Part shown: one piece after another, positions 24,128 to 37,100 of the stretch | How the letters are laid out: each line of letters starts with the position of its first letter | How positions within the stretch are numbered: the stretch's first letter is position 1 | Assembly (NCBI GenBank): GCA_022661535.1 | Contig: JAKULF010000007.1 | Location: forward strand, 2,604,001-2,668,000 | Direction of reading: 5' to 3' | From: Eutypa lata | Taxonomy: Eukaryota; Ascomycota; Sordariomycetes; Xylariales; Diatrypaceae | Length of the DNA: 64,000 nucleotides | Program-made: the position numbers and the translations under genes | Notes under the pieces: model-generated | The model's input: the letters and a program-made list of their open reading frames with translations, nothing else | Told to the model about the DNA's origin: nothing | Database searches by the model: none

Positions 24128-27100
24128 GGTCGAAGAAGGTGTCGGATTTAGGTTTAGTCAATATCAGAATTAAAAAAATCCGTGAATAAACGAGTTGAGT
24201 ATCCCAGGCAGGGAGAGATACGTAGATAAGCCTTCTTCAACGTGGGGTCTCGGAGGCTTGGACTTAGTTAAGAGAACCAATGAGCTGTGTGATCCTGGTA
24301 GGTCGTGAACGCTTCAATCGGGAACTACTACCATATCTAGCCGGAGAATAAATAGGTAGGTAAGTCACAGGTAGCTATGTAGTTAGACAGCAGCTAACTA
24401 TGTATGCTAGGCAATTGGAGTCAGATGAACGATGTGATGCAATGCGATGTCACGATGGCTGGCTGCTGACATCTGTTATCGAAGGAGTGGGTCCTAGGTG
24501 TGTACGCCGTCGGGATGATTCACCAATCGAGTTCACGGGATCAAGCATTTTAGGTACATCGGCGGCCGGAGATAAAATGTTCCCGAAAGCTATGGTGGGG
24601 CTGGGACGGGATTACCTCATCCAAAATCCAGATCTCACCCACCACCTGAGCTCCTCATGTTGAGATCTTGAGATCAACGTCAAATTCAGGTTTCTTACAG
24701 ACTAGTTAACAGTGGTGGGAACCTCAACTCTGAATTCGTACTCTTGTCGCCTAGTTATATATGATTTATACCCTATTACCGCCTTACGTAGTACTATCTG
24801 TATGCCTACCTGCCGTTACTGTGTTCGTGTTCCCTGAGTTGCAGTTCCTCGGCAAACTTGACCTGGTTACCATAAACACGAAAATACTTACTTTATCGTC
24901 GCCGGAATCAGAATCTAGTCAAATAACATCGTTGACCGCTGCTTATTTATTGACTTCAAAGTCGGCTTAGCGTCTCGAAGAGTGACTCAGAAATGCACTT
25001 TAATCTGCAGACTTCGATCTTTCACCATCTGTCTGCTTCAGAAAACACGTTCGCTACTATGATTCGACTTACCTCCGCCCGACTGTTATCTATCAGCCAA
25101 ATTCATCTTTCTTTTTGTGTTACTATATGTCTGCTTACCTCGTATTCCCCCATTGTTCGTCAATGAGCCTTCGATAGGTGGGAGCCAATCGCGTCCAGAG
25201 CAGCCTTGTTTGTGCATGCAAGTTCAAGCCGCATCCCCATAGATTAGCCGCAAGGTTACGCTCGACATGCCAGATGCTGATCATACCATTATGGCTGCAG
25301 ACAACAACATTCTGCCTAACGTCCTCTCACGCCTCTTGGGTATGCGGCGTCTTCAGCCCTTCGTATTACCTAGGTAGTAGTCCTAACTCGGAGCCACGGC
25401 TTATTGCATCTAATTAGTATTAACACTTTAGCTGGTTTGTTCTTTTCCCGTCCTTATATTACTGTTGACCGGTTGTGTTAGCATGATAAATGGGCTTAAT
25501 ACCGTGGCGAATCATATTTTCCTCCGTACACCCTTAGGTATCTTCACGAAGTGAATTTATAGTGTACTGGTAAGCCGATAAACCCCGTCTCATTCTCTGC
25601 TGCTTATGCGCTTCATGCTTAAGTTTGCTAGTCTAATAATAATTAGTCAATGGTACCTTATATGACCTGTCAACCGTCTAACTAATTCTCTTGTCCCGGC
25701 GCTAGTTACAACCTCTCTTATATGCTTTCACCGTAGTGGTTGCTCACGAAGCTCGAATCTGCGTTAAGCTTTTATAGTGGGCTAATCTATGTTACCAACA
25801 TCAGGTGGTTGAACAACTCAATGAGTAAGTTACATACACGCACAAACCGAACACTTGCATTCGATAGTATCATCGGGGCTTGCCTTAAACCTTGCTGGCC
25901 GGCTCTTGACGACTGGGGCTCGATCGAAAATCTCCTGCATCTATCATTGGTAAATTGGCTTTTCAGCCCTGCTGTGGAACCACGCCTGCATGTCGATCAG
26001 CTGCTCCCCACAACTTGGAATATCTTACTTCGGTTGCGAACATCCTATGAAGCCGTGTTATATGTGACCAAGAGGGTGTGAGAGCTTGACACCACCTCAG
26101 TAATAGGGCGCACAGCTGGCAACTAGATAGAACATGGTTGGAAGCGCCCTCACCTCCAAAGAAAACAAGGTTAAACTCACCGGATCTGCTAACACAGCCT
26201 TGAACACACCTAATGATAAGCTCCCATATAAACCATATACGTGCCAGCATACTGATCACCGTGTTGACGCATCATCCCGGTAGTAGATGCTAAAGAACGC
26301 CGAGCTTTATTCATGGCCGGTTTCACAGCCTACTTTCAACGCGATAAGAATCAACCACAATCCAATTATAAGGAGCTTAGTTAATATTTTGCCTGTCTAG
26401 AAAGACGACTATGATAATCCTTTAGGACCCACGGTTAGCTAGTCGCTTCTGGATTATCCTGCTGCTGTCCACCAGACACAGCTTGATGCGCCACATTAAG
26501 TGGCTAGCAGAGACTTGGCTGATTATTATGGTCACACAAGGGCTATTACCTCCGCGGTCTACGCCGAGCATAGATGCGGCCCCGGGACCCAAGAACCTGA
26601 TCCTCGGGGCATGTGGCAGCCTATGTATCCCAGGGTCTTCCTTGGTTTTAACTTTCGATATATTCGTATCGCTCGTTACTATTGTCGGTAACGTCTAGAA
26701 CACTAACTGTAATTAGGACTATTGCTACGAGTATTGGTTTGTGAGAAACTCGTAGACTCGGCATCGAGGACCCTAAATTGGGACCTGTTACTCAAGAAGC
26801 ATCAGACCGTCACGTAACATTGACTTCAATCCACCTAGACTTATCTTTCGGTGTCAAATCTGCTCAGGGCTGTCATGTAAAATATCTTCTAGTCGCCGCC
26901 TAGGCTTGGATCATGTCAGCTAACTGTGGCTTGTCTAGATCGCGAGGTATGCAACTAAGAATTAAGTACAGTATATTGGAGTCTATCCATCGCCCTGGAA
27001 TGGGTTCTTGTATGTGTGTAGGCTGTAGTCACGAGCTAGTAAGATTCCATGTCATCACATCTTGTATAACGGACTTCCGATGCTCTTGGTCATTTTGAGT

Positions 27101-27444
27101 ACAGCCGTTTTTCATGGCGCCAAACTCAACTAGGTCTCTTCTTAACATCCTCCACATTCGACTTCACCATCCAGAGTTTAAGACTCTCTAATGGCGGTCC
27201 AAATCCACGAGCCATTCCCGGTTGGGTACTGGTGGTGTGACTCTAAGTCGCTGAGCCTCTGCTTCGATGTTTCGTCCCTTTTATCACCACGTTTATAAGC
27301 TCGATGATGTCCCACGCTAAGGTATGCGCTGATCGTTCTTGTACCATCGAAAATCAACTTTTCTTCGTCGTTTCATTTCTTCGTTCGTTCGTTCCTTAGT
27401 GGTGAGCCTTGTTTCGTTGTCCAGACGGACCCATAATTAGGAAG
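24128..27444. other. 3.3-kb gene-free stretch before the multicopper oxidase
   Basis: AT-rich sequence with many stops in all frames. Open frames at 24400-24663 and 25740-26081 lack any recognisable domain. TTCGTTCGTTCGTTC lies at 27380-27394 in the oxidase leader. No AflR-type TCG-N5-CGA site was found in the last 500 bp. Confidence 0.45.
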
Positions 27445-29511
27445 ATGCACAGACGATACTGTATCCCCTTTATTATACTAGCCCAAGCTCTGCCGTCTCT
27501 GGCGGAAATAGTAACATATACCTGGGACGTGACCTGGGTCAACGCCTCTCCAGACGGTTTTGCGAGACCAATAATAGGAATCAATGGGAGATGGCCGTGT
27601 CCCCTAATCGAAGCGAACATTGGTGATACCATCGTCGTCCACATGACAAATCTGCTCGGGAACGAGACCTCTGGCATCCACTTCCATGGCATCAACCAGA
27701 TCGACTCACCGGAGATGGACGGCGCCAGTGGTGTTGTTCAGTGTCCTTGTCCACCGAATAATACCGTTACCTATAGCTTCCTTGTGAGTAACAACTTCCA
27801 TAGCGCAACTAGTCCTTCCCATAAATTGTGTATAACCAGCTGACTTGACACTGGACAGGCTGATGAGCCAGGGACATTTTGGTGTATGTTTACCCTAGCC
27901 TGAAATCTTCAATAAGCAAATACTAATAGCAAACGGGTCAGGGCACTCGCATAATCTAGGACAATATCCTGACGGCCTCCGCGGCCCGATTGTTATTCAT
28001 GACCCTAATGACCCCTATATCGATGAATGCGACCAGGACATCCTCATTACCGTTTCTGACTGGTACGTTAGCCGTCATAAACTCTTGCCATATGTCACCA
28101 ATTCTGCGAGTTTAATCCTTACATAGTCGATAGGTACCACTCGCAAACACCCCAGCTGGTATCAGCCATGATAATTCCTAATAATACACAATTCACACCG
28201 CCGAGGCCTGATTCCATCATCGTAAACGAGGGCGGCGATGGCCACATACCGGTGGAGGCGGGGAAGACATACCGCTTCCGTGTAATTAATTTCTCAGCCC
28301 TGACATCTACCTTCCTAAAGATTAAGTCGCACGATATGAGCGTCATCATGACGGATGCCTCGTACGTGAAGAAGCAGGCCACTTCCGTGCTCAGGATCTC
28401 GCCCGCGGAACGCTATGACTTCCTGGTTACAATTGACAAAGAGCGAGAGAGCAACATCCCGTTCCTGTTTGCACTGGACTCCAACCCAGACTACACAGCA
28501 GGCAACGCCTCGTTCCATTTTAACTTCACGGGACAGCTAGTCGTAGATCCCGAGGGGGATCTCACCCAGACGGTCCCGGTTGACGAATTCGACCCCCTAG
28601 ATGAGACCAAGCTCGAGTCCTACGACGGCCGGGAATCTTATGGCCCCGTTACCAAGCAGTGGGTGCTGGACTTCGACTTCTGCCTCGACAATAATGGGTA
28701 CCCTCGCTCCTGCTTCAATTCTACCACGTACATCCCCCAGCGGGTGCCCACGCTATACTCAGCGGTGTCGCTGGGGCCCAACAACGTGAACGCGGCAGCG
28801 TATGGGCAGGTGAACCCGTTCATTGTGGAGTACGGAGATGTGGTGGAGATCGTGGTCAACAACCACGACATCGCGATCCACCCCTTCCACCTACACGGGC
28901 ACAAGTTCCAGGTGATGGAGCGACCAGCCAGCAACACCGGGAACTGGAGCGGCACCACCGATGAGAGCAATAGTTCCCCCCCGCGCAAGGATACCATATC
29001 CATCCGGCCGCAATCCTACGCTGTGCTCCGCATCGTCGCTAATAACCCAGGCGTCTGGCTCTTCCACTGCCACATCGAGTGGCACGTCGAGATGGGCCTG
29101 ACGGCCACCCTGATCGAGGCCCCCGACCGCCTCGCCGACTTCGAAATACCTCCGGATCACCTCGACCTCTGCCGCGCCATGGGAATCCCGACCGTCGGCA
29201 ATGCGGCTGGGAATACCGCCTGGGATGATAATACTGGCTTCCTTACACTGCCGCCTACCGATTACATCGGGTAAGTCTTTTCCCCCTCTCACCAGGGCAC
29301 TTGAAAATAAGCCCAGCTTTGCGATTTCCCTCTAATTTCACTCAATAGTGCGGTGTGGCCTGCCCCCGGGCCAATTTCTGGTAGTGGTGTTAATACTGAG
29401 AAGCGTGAGATATTGACTAATGCGCGCGAAATACGGAGGGGAAACGGGTGGGCGAGGAGAAGGTATGGTGGGAAGGCTGAGAGCCGGTTTCAGACACTAC
29501 CTCTAAACTGA
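27445..29511 (+). CDS. multicopper oxidase, Abr1/Fet3-like
   Basis: Five exons (27445-27783, 27859-27883, 27942-28062, 28134-29270, 29349-29511) sum to 1785 nt, or 594 residues. Exon 2 is only 25 nt. An N-terminal signal peptide ([20 protein letters not shown]) precedes three cupredoxin domains. Copper ligands are all present: IHFHG (His79, His81), WWHSH (His123, His125), HPFHLHGH (His411, 414, 416) and HCHIEWH (His473, Cys474, His475, His479). The axial T1 position is Leu. The sequence resembles the ascomycete ferroxidase/Abr1 group more than classical laccases, including [14 protein letters not shown] near the start. Abr1 is part of the Aspergillus fumigatus DHN-melanin cluster. Several Asn-X-Ser/Thr sites fit secretion. 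No C-terminal membrane helix is obvious; the tail is Arg-rich. Its position beside the PKS suggests pigment polymerisation or oxidation, but an iron-uptake ferroxidase role is not excluded. Confidence 0.93.
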
Positions 29512-30509
29512 TTGGCTCGGCTTCAGTTTTGAAATAATGTCTTTTTTGTTATTATTATATTTGGTGTGATTTGTGTTTTGGCATATAAGAAGAAGAAAAG
29601 TTACTTGGAAAGAAGCTCTTCACGAACATTGGGAGTTAAATGATCATGAACAACGCTAGGACGGAGGAAACACGGATAGCTCACCTTTCTTATATTTAGA
29701 CATCGTTTCCAATGGTTACCACAGAACCCACCTCCTTGTTTTACAGTGACACTGCGTTCATTTTCAAGGGACGTCATACTAGATATTTCACCTGCAAGCC
29801 TCTTAACACCGCCCGTGCTACTTCCCTCCTTGACGCTCGCGGTCCATGTTCGCCACGCCGATGACGATGGCCCCTATTCCAGCCACTCGGGTTGTTGACT
29901 CGGATGTCTTATTGTGTTGCTGTTCGGTATGTCTCAGGCCGTGCTACTGGATCGGTCGAACTTCCCGTCGGAAATTTACTTTTCAGCCGCAACGATCTGA
30001 TTAAGGAAGCGGGAGGGAGGTCTTTTCGCTAATTAGATGCCCTAGAGTCACCTCGAAGGCGAAACCGAGGAAGTGAGAGGAGTGTCACGCCCGCAGTAGG
30101 TATGATGCAATCATGTAATAGAAGAAAGGTATTCCCACATGACCAACTTCGGTTGCTCGATACTAGCGATCGAAGTGGACACGCGAACAAGCTAAAATAG
30201 AGCCTCTGAACCTAGACAACGTTTATTTCGAAGGCGAAGAGGCATGCAGTTTGCCTGGTCTTTATGTGTGCGATGTGACAGGTCCCAGAGGCTCATGAAG
30301 TGCCCTCTATATGCGGCTCTCGGCCGAACAGAAGAGATCGACAATGGTGATGCTACGGCCACCGAAATAACGCCTGGGGATCTCATCGCTAAGCATGGGA
30401 AGACGTAGCAAGATAGGACAAGCGGTATTCTACTTATCTACGTAACTTTACTCTGGCATTGCAGATAGAGGCATTGCACTTGCATGGAGATAACAAGCGG
30501 GAATATAGC

Positions 30510-30523
30510 GGGGGGGGGGGGGG
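30510..30523. repeat. G14 homopolymer
   Basis: Fourteen consecutive G on the plus strand in non-coding DNA; its length may be uncertain in the assembly. Confidence 0.9.
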
Positions 30524-30732
30524 TGCTATGGCATGTCACACACGTATGAAAGAGTTGAAGCTATCCAAGCTAACTTGACATGAACCTTCGATAGTAAGCG
30601 ATACAAGCCGCCTCGATATGCACTACCTACCTAGACTCATTGCGTGGATCTAGTTCTAAAAGTCTAGGTCTTTAATGAGCAAAAATGTCGTTGCACTTGC
30701 AAAATGTCAAAGTTACGTACATCTTCTCAATG

Positions 30733-30734
<2 letters not shown>

Positions 30735-30763
<29 letters not shown>
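30735..30763. repeat. (CA)n dinucleotide repeat
   Basis: An alternating A/C tract of 29 nt read directly; non-coding. Confidence 0.95.
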
Positions 30764-33700
30764 TTTCACCGTTTACTCCTTTGGACACCAAGCCCCTGAG
30801 GATGACGAATTCTGGTTATCGGCCATGGACTGATACAAAAACCATTCAATGTGGTTTGGATTATATAAGCCGACAGGCATGTGATAGGCATGTACGATAA
30901 CTCCGGTTTCTTGGAAGGTGGCTGATTTGGCGTCCGAGGTGGTGTTGCGTTGTCAGCTTTCGGATAAGCTATGGATGAGTCTAGATGATGAGATTGACGG
31001 ATGTAGCATTGTATACAATTATAGCTTAAGCTCAGGTATGTAGGTCGTACACACTTACATGAACCATAGCTACTTACTTAGTTAAGTAATCAAGCAGTAA
31101 GGCTAGCGAACAGATATCATTTGGATCTACTGGTTGAGTTCGTTAGTCAAATGGCAAGCGCCCTCTTCCCGTATACGAACTGAGCTGCATGGAATAGCTA
31201 GACTAGGCGTCTGCGACTATACTGAAAGCGTTATCGTTCGCGGCTTTGGCATAGGTAGTTGCAGTGTTTGGGTCCACAGCAGCGCACTGTAGTTACATCT
31301 GATTGACGTTGCAAGTATCGTGACCTCATATCAGTGTTTCCCTCGTAGGACGTTACAATGATCCGTAGGACCTCGCCTATGATCGATCAGGAGATCACAA
31401 CTTGACAACGATAACGGAGCTCCGGTTTCACCGTTCTGCTGTAGCAATGACGCGCAGATCTAACCACTCGTCCTACTGGCATACAGGCAGCAGGCGACAC
31501 GAAGGGAAAAAGGGTAAGAGGGCGGCCGGTCGAAGATGCGCCACGATGGTAGAAGATACATTCGCCCGACTTTGGGGACGCTGCTAACTAATGAAAAGGC
31601 TTGTCCAGGCCATCAATGCAGCAGCCTCCATGTCCGGAATTAGCAATCATGGACGGGAAAGTTTGTGGGGATCTTGAATCTAGGAGGCTTGGAAGTTGCA
31701 AAGCCCGTAATAAGGGAGCTTCTTTGCGATCGAGGTACCGGTCCGCCACCAGGATGATCGGTTCTCATGTATGCCAGCCAGGTTCACCTGGTGGGAAGCC
31801 GAGACGTACATTTGCGTAGGCGAGGTTCTAATGCAGCTGAAGATGAATATCAAAGCGGATTTAGCCTTTCCATGACTCAGCTGAGGATTATGTATGCTAC
31901 GGGATCCGCGTACCGAGAATCGTTCGAGTAACACAGCCACGGCGAGATGCGGAGGTTACAGTAGAGATCGAATTCGTAAACACCTTACGTTGGCTATGCT
32001 TAGATGGTTCATGATGGGACCACTAAAGGAAAGATCGTATTTGACACCAATAGAGGAACATGACAGGCCGTATACCTAAGCTCAAAAACGAGCTCTAACA
32101 TCGGATCAGACCTTTTTAGGTACCTGGGGCTTCACACCATAGTTCATCGCATTATCAAAATTAGAGAGAAGATGAGTTGGTTATCTTTGGTCGAAACCAT
32201 ATCTCTCCTGTTCAATACCGATAAGATTATCGAGTAACTAACTTAAACGGCCGAGGCTGAGATGTGTGAGAGTTGTGTACCCGAATGAATGGGACCAGCT
32301 AAAGTGGAATGACGAACCAGGAGATTTCGCGAAAATAAAGTTTGGGGCCATTTACTACGTAGACCCAAGGGGTGGTAGCATATGTAGGTAGTTTAACGTT
32401 AGGTAGTATTCAGCCATGCCGTAGCCTTCCAGGGGCACTACGTAGTAACATTAGGGGATACTTTAGCGCTATTGGACCAGGCTAACCAACCGTCTTAGCG
32501 CTTCATCTTTTGCACCGTCTCATTTTAATTATACTCACTTCTAACTAACGACTTTAGCTACCTTCACTATCATCAACAAATGTGTTATAACGTTGAACAA
32601 TGTTCTGTCGTCTGGTCATATTCCGGCGTATTCATGAGCCAAAAGTTCAATCGGCGCAAATAGCGTCCGAAAAAGGAAATAATTGCGGGAGCCGGTGAGA
32701 CATTGTTCTCAATGTACTGCTCATTTAGGCTTATAGTGCAGCTATCACTAAGACACACATTATATGGCGGAAAAGGCGCCCAATTCCGAGTACAGATCTT
32801 ATCATCAAATGAACACCTAACTACGACTTTATGAATTCTATAGGCGGGATAATATACGCCTTTATTTTATTATCTTTCGAATAACATGATCACTCTACCC
32901 TCACACCCCTCATCAGGATGGACAATGGGGCATATCCGCTGCAAGCGACGGCGATAGGCGGCGGGCGTGCAAGCAATGATGAGAAACGGATTTTGTCTAT
33001 CTTACACGAGGAGGAAGTGTGAGATTCCGACGGGGTTGTTCCGAGTATAATCTGCGGTCCATAATGAATTTCCGCCCATCTGAGGAGGGCGTGCCGGTGA
33101 GGCGTGCTGGTGAGGCGTCACCTATCATTGTGGTGGGTTGCAACTACCCTATCGAGGGTGAAATGTATCGAGATATACGCATAGCCCTACATACTAACTC
33201 AATAGTCTACTAACTTTCAGCTGAACCTGCTTTGACGGGATCTTCCCAAGCTACCTAGTACCTACATAGAAGAACTACCTCTTACAAACTTTCAACCGGA
33301 CAGGGGTTGAGCCTCATTGGTTTCAGGAGTGATTGACAGTATGTATATTCTCTATTCAACGCTCTAGCTATATCCCATCCGTATTGGAGCCAGACTCACC
33401 TCATCATCATTTTTATCAACATCGGCTTATAAAGAAGGGATGGCGTATGCTGATGGTCGTGTAGCCATTCCCTGTCGCTTGTGTTAACGGCGTTAAACTT
33501 TACGTCTGCGGACATCCCCAACGGCCCGTGAATCCTGACCCACCGACCGACTATTTCGCCGCAAAGCATTCTCTTGCTTCGATCAAATGAACCCCTTTCT
33601 TGTACGTGAGTTCATTTACGTATGGTGGCTGTGTCAAATCGTCTGGTTTCGTCTTCAGGTGGAGTTTGTTAGGGAGCTTCATCCTGCGCTAAGCCTCCTC

Positions 33701-33875
33701 GGTTGGTAATATGCTAGTAAATGGACACAGTTTCTCAACCAGAGTTGCCACAGGCATAGCGAAGGAGGCAACAAACCAGCTCTTTGCTATCATTAGAGTC
33801 CTTACGGACATAGCACATGCTTGTGCCTGGATATCTCTTAAAAATGGATACATGATGATCATCACCCATGGGTTT

Positions 33876-33886
33876 TCGGTCACCGA
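33876..33886. promoter_or_regulatory. AflR-type binding-site match TCG-N5-CGA upstream of PKS
   Basis: TCGGTCACCGA matches the TCG(N5)CGA consensus of AflR-type Zn2Cys6 dimers and sits in a near-perfect palindrome, TTCGGTCACCGAA. It lies 277 bp upstream of the PKS ATG. It is the only exact match I found by eye in the 4.65-kb gap. Binding by the AflR-like protein encoded at 49 kb is inference. Confidence 0.45.
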
Positions 33887-34066
33887 AGGGCTAGGCTAAC
33901 CGGACTGCTGCCACACGGCCATGCTCATGTCAGGGATGACTTTGGGGTGTGTGTATTCTAACGCTTTCACAGTTCACGCCCCTGGGCTATCTGGCAGTAG
34001 TCTAGACAAGGACCAGATGTTGTGAGAAGGACCGGCCGGCAGACGTATCCGAACCTACATGTTGCA

Positions 34067-34076
34067 TATATATAAG
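34067..34076 (+). promoter_or_regulatory. TATA-like element of the PKS gene
   Basis: TATATATAAG lies 87 bp upstream of the PKS start codon. Confidence 0.45.
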
Positions 34077-34162
34077 AGAAACTCAGTTCGTCTCCCGTCT
34101 AATATGTGGTCTAGGTTCTTCAGGCAAACCAACGGCATCAACATACATTGTCACTGGCAAAT

Positions 34163-37100
34163 ATGACCACCCAAATGGCCTTTCTCCTCTTTGGAGATCA
34201 ATCACTAGATACACATGGATTCTTGGCAGATTTCTACCGGCTAGGGAATCCAAGCGTGCTCTCGAAGGAATTCCTACGACGAGCCGGCGAAGCGCTCAGG
34301 GTCGAGGTAGATAACTTACCTCGAACTCAACGCCAGGTGATACCGGTATTTAGAACTCTACAAGAACTCAATGAGAAATACCATGGCCAAAGCATCAAAT
34401 ATCCTGCTATCGATAGTGCCTTGCTTTGTGTAGCACAGCTGGCACATTATATTGAGTATGATTTCGGCTTATAACTCGGACTATATATATAAAGCGCTAC
34501 TAACAGAATCTTAGCCGGTCTGAAAAAGAACATGAAGACACCACAACATCGGAGAACACGTATCTTGCAGGTCTATGCACCGGCCTGTTTGCGGCGACCG
34601 CCATCGCCTCGAGTCCGTCGCTCTCAGCTCTACTTCCTATCGCCGTCGAAGTTGTCTTGATGGCATTCAGGACAGGGTCCTATGTTGCCTCGCTAGCGGA
34701 TCGGCTCAGCCCGCCGATAGGAAAGTCCGAAAGCTGGACGTACGTTGTTTCCGGGGCGAAGGAAGATGACGCTAAGGTTATCTTGGCAGACTTCCACAAA
34801 ACAGAAGTAAGAAGACCACCTGAAACATACATATATATACCAACAGCATCTGACGATGAGGTTAGAAAATCCCCTTAGCTTCTCAAGCTTATGTGAGTGC
34901 TATTTCGACGACCAACATCGCGGTCTCGGGCCCGCCTCCCACGTTGAAGTCTCTGTTTGGTAAGGATCTGTTCGAGTCAAGACCAACTGCCATTCCAGTG
35001 TATGGTCCTTACCATGCCCCTCACTTGCATTCATCGGTGGATGTCGAGACATTGCTTCGGTTCAATGATAAATCCGTGACAGAAGCTCTGGCTGGATCGA
35101 GTCCACGGAGCCAGGTCGTGTCCTGCGTCACGGGGGTTGCATTTCCCCAGAAAGACACGAAAGCTCTCCTGAGCGCTGTCGTTCACGAGATCTTAAACGA
35201 GCCATTGCTTTTCCATAAAGCTGTCAGTGGTAGCCTCGAGTTCGCCCGCGGCTTTCGAGGGTCACGAGCCCTGGTAATCCCTTGCGGCCCTACTCACGCT
35301 GCAAGCACTTTGGCAAACGTGTTGAGGTCAAACACGAAGCTCGACGTAGTGCTTCGATCGCCCCCGCATATTTCTCGTGAGAGCAATGCGAGCACCATTG
35401 GAAACCATGGATCCGCAGGGAAATGCAAGCTTGCTATTGTCGGCATGGCTGGACGATTCCCAGACTCGGCCAGCCACGAAGCTCTTTGGGAACTGCTGGA
35501 GAAAGGAATCGATGCTCATCGCGTAGTGCCTGCAGATCGATTTCCAGCCGAATCCCATTGTGACCCAACTGGAAAGGCTATCAATACCAGTCATACGCCT
35601 TATGGTAACTGGATTGAGAACCCGGGATTTTTTGATCCTCGGTTTTTCAATATGTCGCCACGTGAAGCATTACAGACGGACCCGATGCAGCGCATGGCCC
35701 TAATGACTGCTTACGAAGCCCTTGAGATGTCGGGTTATGTGCCGAATCGTACACCGTCTACCCGACTAGATCGTATTGGGAGTTTCTATGGTCAAACGTC
35801 CGATGATTGGCGTGAAATTAACGCCGCCCAAGAAGTAGACACCTACTTCATCACGGGTGGTGTCCGTGCTTTCGGACCGGGTAGAATTAACTACTACATG
35901 GGGTTCAGCGGGCCAAGTCTAAACATAGACACGGCTTGTTCGTCCAGTGCAGCGGCTTTACATGTTGCTTGTAGCTCACTATGGACCAAGGATTGCGATA
36001 CTGCCGTCGTGGGTGGTTTGTCGTGTATGACCAATTCTGATATCTTCTCCGGTCTCAGCCGTGGTCAATTTTTATCCAAGGAACATAACTGCAACACTTT
36101 CGACAATGATGCTGATGGCTATTGTCGGGCTGATGCCTGTGCATCAATCGTCATCAAGCGGTTGGATGACGCACTTGCAGATAAAGACAATGTCCTTGCC
36201 GTCGTATTGGGCACACAGACGAATCATTCGGCAGATGCTATCTCTATCACGCACCCCCATGGACCGACCCAATCCATCTTGTACTCGGCGATTCTCAATG
36301 AAGCTGGCGTCGATCCACACGACGTAGACTATGTTGAGATGCATGGGACTGGTACCCAAGCCGGAGATGGTACCGAAATGGTTTCGGTTACCGATGTCTT
36401 CGCTCCTGCTAATCGACATCGACCAGCTGAACGACCCCTTTATCTTGGTGCCGTGAAGTCGAACATTGGCCATGGCGAAGCCGCTTCTGGTGTTACTGCA
36501 CTTATCAAAGTCTTGATGATGTTGAAGAAGAATGCCATCCCTCCCCATATTGGAATCAAGAAGGAAATCAACAAGACATTCCCTCCGGATCTCGGTCAGC
36601 GTGGTGTCAACATTGCATTCCACAAAACACCTTTCGTTCGAAGGGACGGAAAACCCCGGCGAGTCTTCGTCAATAACTTCAGCGCCGCTGGGGGTAACAC
36701 GGGTCTTTTGCTCGAGGACGGACCTCGCTACAAAACAGCCACTGTTGACCCTCGCAGTCACCATGTCGTCACTATCACTGCTAAATCAAAATCTGCGATG
36801 ATCCGTAACGCTGAGAATTTGGTGAAGTGGATGGAGGAAAACCCATCTACATCTGTTTCCCACATCGCTTATACAACCACTGCCCGCCGAATCCAACACT
36901 ACTGGCGCATGAATGTCGCTGTCACTAGTCTAGCTGACGCACAGGAAGCAATCAAAGAGCGCCTGAAGTCTAACTTCGTACCTGTGTCCCCAGATCAACC
37001 CCAGGTAGCTTTTATGTTCACCGGACAGGGCTCCCACTATGCTAGTCTTGGCAGGGATCTCTATTCGCACTACTCTGTTTTCCGCCAGGCCATCGATGAG

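Larger units (their letters stand above)
29512..34162. other. 4.65-kb intergenic region upstream of the PKS
   Basis: No gene is recognised. The region contains a G14 run (30510-30523), a (CA)n tract (30735-30763), one exact TCG-N5-CGA site (33876-33886) and a TATA-like element (34067-34076). Short open frames such as 31402-31587 and 33711-33899 look accidental. Confidence 0.5.

Noticed and set aside
25740..26081. 113-codon open frame in the gap before the oxidase
   Set aside because: The translation looks protein-like in places but matches nothing I know, and there are no convincing flanking exons.
29349..29511. Possible end of the oxidase at the GTAAGT (TAA just after 29270)
   Set aside because: A clean GTAAGT...CAATAG intron and an in-frame 163-nt exon give a better C-terminus, so the longer model was kept.
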